Source: Pseudomaricurvus sp033283335 (lineage in GTDB: Bacteria; Pseudomonadota; Gammaproteobacteria; Pseudomonadales; Cellvibrionaceae). Taken from it: a stretch of 64,000 nt of DNA. Positions 60,308 to 64,000 of the stretch are shown in pieces. The stretch lies in assembly GCA_033283335.1 (NCBI GenBank), contig JAWMQP010000005.1, forward strand, positions 186,001 through 250,000, written 5' to 3'. The notes beneath the pieces were generated by a model that saw nothing but the letters and a program-made list of their open reading frames with translations, searched no databases and was not told where the DNA came from. The position numbers and the translations under genes were made by a program. Every line of letters begins with the position of its first letter. The stretch's first letter is position 1.

Positions 60308-62221
60308 TCAGGCGGGCTCAACCACCCCGGCTTCCAGGCCGGTATCCGCCAGGTTACCTTTCGACTCCAGCCAGGATTTACGATCAGACGCACGCTTTTT
60401 ACCGAGCAGCATATCCAGCATTTGATTGGTGTCATCACCGGGCTCGATGCTCAGTTGCACCAGTCGGCGAGTGTCCGGGTCCATGGTGGTTTCGCGCAGC
60501 TGCATGGGGTTCATTTCACCCAGACCCTTAAACCGCTGCACGCCAATTTTGCCTTTTTTCTTTTCCGCCTTGATGCGATCAATCACCCCATTCTTTTCCG
60601 CTTCATCCAGGGCGTAATACACATCCTTGCCGATGTCGATGCGGTACAGAGGCGGCATGGCGACATAAACGTGGCCGGCGGCCACCATCGGCTTGAAGTG
60701 ACGCACAAACAACGCACAAATCAGCGTGGCGATGTGCAGACCGTCGGAGTCCGCATCCGCCAGGATGCAAATCTTGTTGTAGCGCAGTTTGCTCATGTCA
60801 TCGGAACCGGGATCAATACCCAGTGCCACCGAAATGTCGTGAATCTCCTGCGAGGCCAGCACTTCCTGGCTGTCCACTTCCCAGCTGTTAAGGATTTTAC
60901 CGCGCAGCGGCAAGATCGCCTGAAACTCCCGGTTGCGGGCCTGCTTGGCCGAACCGCCGGCCGAGTCCCCTTCCACCAGGAACAGTTCACTGCGGTCGGA
61001 ATCGCCACTGGAACAGTCCGCCAGCTTGCCAGGCAGGGCCGGGCCCTGGGTGATTTTTTTACGGGCGACTTTTTTGCTGGAACGCACTCGTTTTTGCGCG
61101 TTGCTGATGCAGTACTCCGCCAGCTTGTCGCCTTCCTCGGTGTGCTGATTCAACCACAGACTGAACGCGTCTTTGGCCACACCGGAAACAAACGCCGCCG
61201 CCTCGCGTGACGACAAGCGCTCCTTGGTCTGGCCAGAGAATTGCGGGTCGGCCAGTTTAGACGACAGCACGTAGCAGCAGTTGGCCCAGATATCATCGGG
61301 AGCCAGCTTCACACCGCGAGGCAACAGATTGCGGAATTCACAGAACTCACGCAACGCTTCCAATAACCCGGTGCGCAGACCGTTCACATGGGTACCGCCC
61401 TGGGCGGTGGGGATCAGGTTGACGTAACTTTCCTGGATCAGTTCGCCACCTTCCGGCAGCCATTGCACCGCCCAGTCCGCGGCTTCAGTCTCGCCAGAGA
61501 AACTGCCGACAAACGGATCCGCAGGCAGGTTTTCCCAGCCGTTGGTGGCGGACTTCAGATAGTCTTTGAGGCCGTCTTCATAGAACCACTCGTCGGTTTC
61601 GCCGCTCAGCTCATCTTTGAAAATGACTGTCAGGCCCGGACAGAGAACTGCTTTGGCCCGCAGCACATGCCGCAGGCGAGAGACCGAGAATTTGTGTGAA
61701 TCAAAATATTTCGGGTCCGGCAAAAAGCGTACGCTGGTACCTGTGGCGCGCTTGCCGCAGGTATCAATCACAGCCAGGTCACTGGCCTTTTCACCGTCCT
61801 TAAAGCCGATGCGATGTACCTGGCCATCGCGTTTGATAGTGACTTCGAGCGCCTTCGACAGGGCGTTCACCACCGATACACCGACCCCGTGCAGGCCACC
61901 GGAGAACTGGTAATTATTGTTCGAGAACTTGCCACCGGCGTGCAGGGTGGACAGGATCACCTCCACACCGGGCTTGCCCTGTTCCGGGTGGATGTCGACA
62001 GGCATACCCCGACCGTCATCAGAACAGGTGATGGAGTGGTCCTTGTGCAGAATCACTTCGATATTTTTGGCGTGACCGGCCAGCGCTTCGTCGACACTGT
62101 TATCGATTACCTCCTGCGCCAGGTGGTTGGGTCGGGTGGTTTCGGTGTACATACCCGGACGCTTTTTGACCGGATCCAACCCCGTGAGGACTTCAATATC
62201 TTCTGCGGAATAGTTCGCCAT
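60308..62221 (-). CDS. parE: DNA topoisomerase IV subunit B
   Basis: 637 residues from ATG 62221 (MANYSAEDIEVL), the usual ParE start; a TTG at 62230 adds three residues. ParE supplies the ATPase for decatenation of replicated chromosomes with ParC. GHKL ATPase motifs EVIDNSVDEALAG and DDGRGMPVDIHPEQG, SGGLHGVGVSVVNALS, the TOPRIM box LVEGDSAGGSAKQARNREF and DADSDGLHI are intact. Length fits ParE, not GyrB, which is about 160 residues longer. Confidence 0.95.
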   Translation of the reverse strand: MANYSAEDIEVLTGLDPVKKRPGMYTETTRPNHLAQEVIDNSVDEALAGHAKNIEVILHKDHSITCSDDGRGMPVDIHPEQGKPGVEVILSTLHAGGKFSNNNYQFSGGLHGVGVSVVNALSKALEVTIKRDGQVHRIGFKDGEKASDLAVIDTCGKRATGTSVRFLPDPKYFDSHKFSVSRLRHVLRAKAVLCPGLTVIFKDELSGETDEWFYEDGLKDYLKSATNGWENLPADPFVGSFSGETEAADWAVQWLPEGGELIQESYVNLIPTAQGGTHVNGLRTGLLEALREFCEFRNLLPRGVKLAPDDIWANCCYVLSSKLADPQFSGQTKERLSSREAAAFVSGVAKDAFSLWLNQHTEEGDKLAEYCISNAQKRVRSSKKVARKKITQGPALPGKLADCSSGDSDRSELFLVEGDSAGGSAKQARNREFQAILPLRGKILNSWEVDSQEVLASQEIHDISVALGIDPGSDDMSKLRYNKICILADADSDGLHIATLICALFVRHFKPMVAAGHVYVAMPPLYRIDIGKDVYYALDEAEKNGVIDRIKAEKKKGKIGVQRFKGLGEMNPMQLRETTMDPDTRRLVQLSIEPGDDTNQMLDMLLGKKRASDRKSWLESKGNLADTGLEAGVVEPA

Positions 62222-62332
62222 ACTGCTCAATTACACACTGCTGATGATTTTTTGTGCGGATCGGCAGACTCTTGCACAAGCCCGCCTCCGACACGTTGCG
62301 GATGATGTTGTATCACATCTGGGGGAATAAAG

Positions 62333-62920
62333 TCAGTCGTCGAACAGAAAGTCGACGATTTCCGGCAGGTGCGTCTCAAACCCCTGAAAACTGTGGTCGC
62401 CACCCTGTTCGACCAGCTGCCGGCAGCCCCGGTAGCGCTCCACCGCCTGGCGGTAGTCGAGGGTTTCATCGTCAGTCTGGGCCATCAGGTAGTAGCGACT
62501 GAGATCCTGCAAGGGATCACGGTAGGCCTGGAGAAACTGTTCCGCATGCTCACGTGTCATGAGGTAACTGTCGTCGGTATGAAAATTGTGCTGGGGGATG
62601 CCCTCGACCCTGTCCACCAGTTCAAACGGCCGCACAGAGGGGTTGATGAGAACCGCCCGCAGGTGACAATCGCGGTACTCCTCCGCCAGCCAGGTGGACC
62701 AGAAGCCGCCCAGCGAGCTGCCAATCAGGCCAACTGGCTGATCGCGCAGTTCGTCCATCAATGCCCGCAGCTGCTGCTGAGTTTCCAGGGGGTAGGGGCT
62801 CAGGTAGGGGCACCGAAAGCTGATATGGGGCGCTTGCTCGGAGAGCCACTGCTGGGTTTGCAGTGCCTTGACCGATTGTGGCGAACTGAGGAAGCCGTGG
62901 ACGTAAACCAGGGTAGTCAT
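62333..62920 (-). CDS. yqiA: Esterase YqiA
   Basis: 195 residues of the UPF0227/YqiA alpha/beta hydrolases. VYVHGFLSSPQSVKA, nucleophile elbow GLIGSSLGGFWSTWLAE and the His-containing QGGDHSFQGF are visible. It hydrolyses short-chain acyl esters in vitro. Part of the cpdA-yqiA-parE run. Confidence 0.92.
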   Translation of the reverse strand: MTTLVYVHGFLSSPQSVKALQTQQWLSEQAPHISFRCPYLSPYPLETQQQLRALMDELRDQPVGLIGSSLGGFWSTWLAEEYRDCHLRAVLINPSVRPFELVDRVEGIPQHNFHTDDSYLMTREHAEQFLQAYRDPLQDLSRYYLMAQTDDETLDYRQAVERYRGCRQLVEQGGDHSFQGFETHLPEIVDFLFDD

Positions 62921-62958
62921 AGGGCAGGCTTTAACAATTGGAATAAGTAAAGCCTAGT

Positions 62959-63759
62959 TTAATAACCGCCAGAAGCAAAGTCGATGCCGTAGGCCTTGCA
63001 CGCCGTGCGTTCAACTCCGGTTTCCAGGCGCCCGTCCTGGTGCAGGTTAAACCAGCGATAACCAGGCATGGTGTCGTCCAGGGCAAAATCGTAACTGCCC
63101 GGCTTGAACTGGATACAGGTCGATGGCGTCGAGAATAAGGGAATGTGCTGGTATTGACTGTGAAACTCCTGGTGCACGTGACCCCAGACCAACCCCTTAA
63201 CCTGCGGGTACTGCCCCAGTAATGCCAACAACTCCGAGGCGTTAGCGATTACATACTGATCAATCCAGTGACTTCCCACCGGTACCGGCTGGTGATGCAC
63301 AAATACCAGGGTGTGTTTGTGGCTGCGCTCCAGACAGTCTCGCAGACGCTGCATTTCAGCCCCGGCAATGTCTCCATGCTCATGGCCCGGCACACTGGAA
63401 TCCAGCAGGATCACCTGCCAGTGATCAAACTCCAGGAATTCCCGCTGCACTCTTTCCCGGGGAAACTTGCGCATGATACTGTCGAGATCGTGATTGCCCG
63501 ACAGCCAGGCCACCGGCTGGTTGTAGACCTGTTGCAGGGTACTCAAAAAGCGCTCGTAAGCAGCCAGGTTGGCTTCGCCGGTGATATCGCCTGTGGCCAG
63601 CAGATAATCGGGATCGGGCTCATGAACAGCCAGGTGTTGCAGGACATCGGAGAGACTTTCATCCGCATCGAGTCCGAGCAGGGTATCTCCGGGGCGGGGG
63701 CCCAGATGGCAATCGGTGATCTGAATTAACCGTATTGGCGACAACGTTCCGGGACTCAC
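62959..63759 (-). CDS. cpdA: 3',5'-cyclic AMP phosphodiesterase CpdA
   Basis: 266 residues from GTG 63759, which matches the family length and N-terminus (SPIRLIQITDCHLG). The open frame to 63912 adds about 50 residues unlike CpdA. Metallophosphoesterase motifs: QITDCHLGPRPGD, ATGDITGEANLAAY, WLSGNHDLD, VFVHHQPVPVG and WGHVHQEFHSQY. It lowers cAMP and so tunes Crp-dependent genes. The cpdA-yqiA-parE order is usual. Confidence 0.92.
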   Translation of the reverse strand: MSPGTLSPIRLIQITDCHLGPRPGDTLLGLDADESLSDVLQHLAVHEPDPDYLLATGDITGEANLAAYERFLSTLQQVYNQPVAWLSGNHDLDSIMRKFPRERVQREFLEFDHWQVILLDSSVPGHEHGDIAGAEMQRLRDCLERSHKHTLVFVHHQPVPVGSHWIDQYVIANASELLALLGQYPQVKGLVWGHVHQEFHSQYQHIPLFSTPSTCIQFKPGSYDFALDDTMPGYRWFNLHQDGRLETGVERTACKAYGIDFASGGY

Positions 63760-64000
63760 TTTTCTACTTTTCCAGACTTTCTCAGCCTTTGCGATTCTCC
63801 CTGTTGCTGGCCGGGTCGGGCTGCTAAACAGGCTGTTTAGCCACACGTTGCGAAATGCATCTGTGTGACAATGTCTCAATATATCCGTTAATAACGGCGT
63901 CTGAAAGTCCATTTATACCCCTATGTGCTCCATGCAATGCAGAACACCGGAGTGCTGTGCAACCCTGACGCTGTCCTGTAGCGGGATTTCCCTGTGTCTG
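63760..64000. other. Right-edge region without a supported gene
   Basis: The last 241 bp carry the region upstream of cpdA and possibly the edge of the next gene. I find no complete gene or clear promoter here. Confidence 0.4.

Noticed and set aside
63760..63912. Extended N-terminus for cpdA
   Set aside because: The added residues are unlike the CpdA family and GTG 63759 gives the expected length.

Overview
The window reads as a chromosomal segment of a free-living, probably marine gammaproteobacterium of the Pseudomonadales/Cellvibrionales kind. I infer this from gene order and protein style: murU-amgK divergent from lptD-surA-pdxA-rsmA-apaG-apaH, cbrA-cbrB-(crcZ)-pcnB-folK-panB, and cpdA-yqiA-parE. 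Moderately high GC, tightly packed operons, many ATGA stop/start overlaps and several GTG starts fit that picture. I see no prophage, transposase, integrase, rRNA, tRNA or CRISPR array.

Layout. (1) 1-9.3 kb: an unfamiliar two-armed gene cluster. The minus arm has a sigma-like factor, a membrane anti-sigma-like protein, an LPP20-type lipoprotein, a large membrane protein with dynamin-like layout but no P-loop, and a Ser/Thr kinase cut by the window edge. The plus arm has a transglutaminase-like protein, a 585-aa Ala/Gln/Ser coiled-coil protein and a second LPP20-type lipoprotein. (2) 9.4-26.7 kb: housekeeping genes: gph, rpe, murU, amgK, lptD, surA, pdxA, rsmA, apaG, apaH, membrane pyrophosphatase hppA divergent from soluble ppa, cysE, a D,D-carboxypeptidase and a TfoX C-terminal protein. 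(3) 26.7-31 kb: a candidate Fur-repressed small RNA with two Fur boxes and a terminator, then htpX, a Rieske protein, sfsA, dksA and gluQ. (4) 31-40.3 kb: a cbrX-like small membrane gene, cbrA, cbrB, an extremely A-rich candidate CrcZ small RNA behind a sigma-54 promoter and CbrB-type sites, then pcnB, folK, a deoxynucleoside kinase and panB. (5) 40.3-48 kb: accessory metabolism: a PfpI-family protein, a YkvA protein, an esterase, a PQQ quinohemoprotein dehydrogenase, a periplasmic peroxiredoxin, a BNR-repeat protein paired with a MoaD/ThiS-like protein, and an outer-membrane barrel. (6) 48.1-57.8 kb: a coenzyme F420 locus: cofD, cofE and a LysR regulator divergent from F420:NADP reductase, cofC and fbiC (cofG/cofH fusion), followed by a sulfotransferase, a lipocalin-like protein and an F420-dependent luciferase-like oxidoreductase. 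(7) 57.9-64 kb: two uncharacterised proteins, a GFA-family protein, parE, yqiA and cpdA.

How the parts work together. The F420 locus looks self-contained: cofactor synthesis, a reductase to charge it from NADPH, and at least one user enzyme, probably controlled by the LysR protein. CbrA/CbrB plus the A-rich RNA look like the carbon-catabolite control circuit in which CbrB and sigma-54 transcribe an RNA that sequesters Hfq. The first cluster looks like a signalling/envelope module of unknown purpose. Two of the strongest discoveries are non-coding RNAs, at 26937-27034 and 36140-36500. A recurrent oddity is that many short spacers contain local 12-18 bp tandem duplications.
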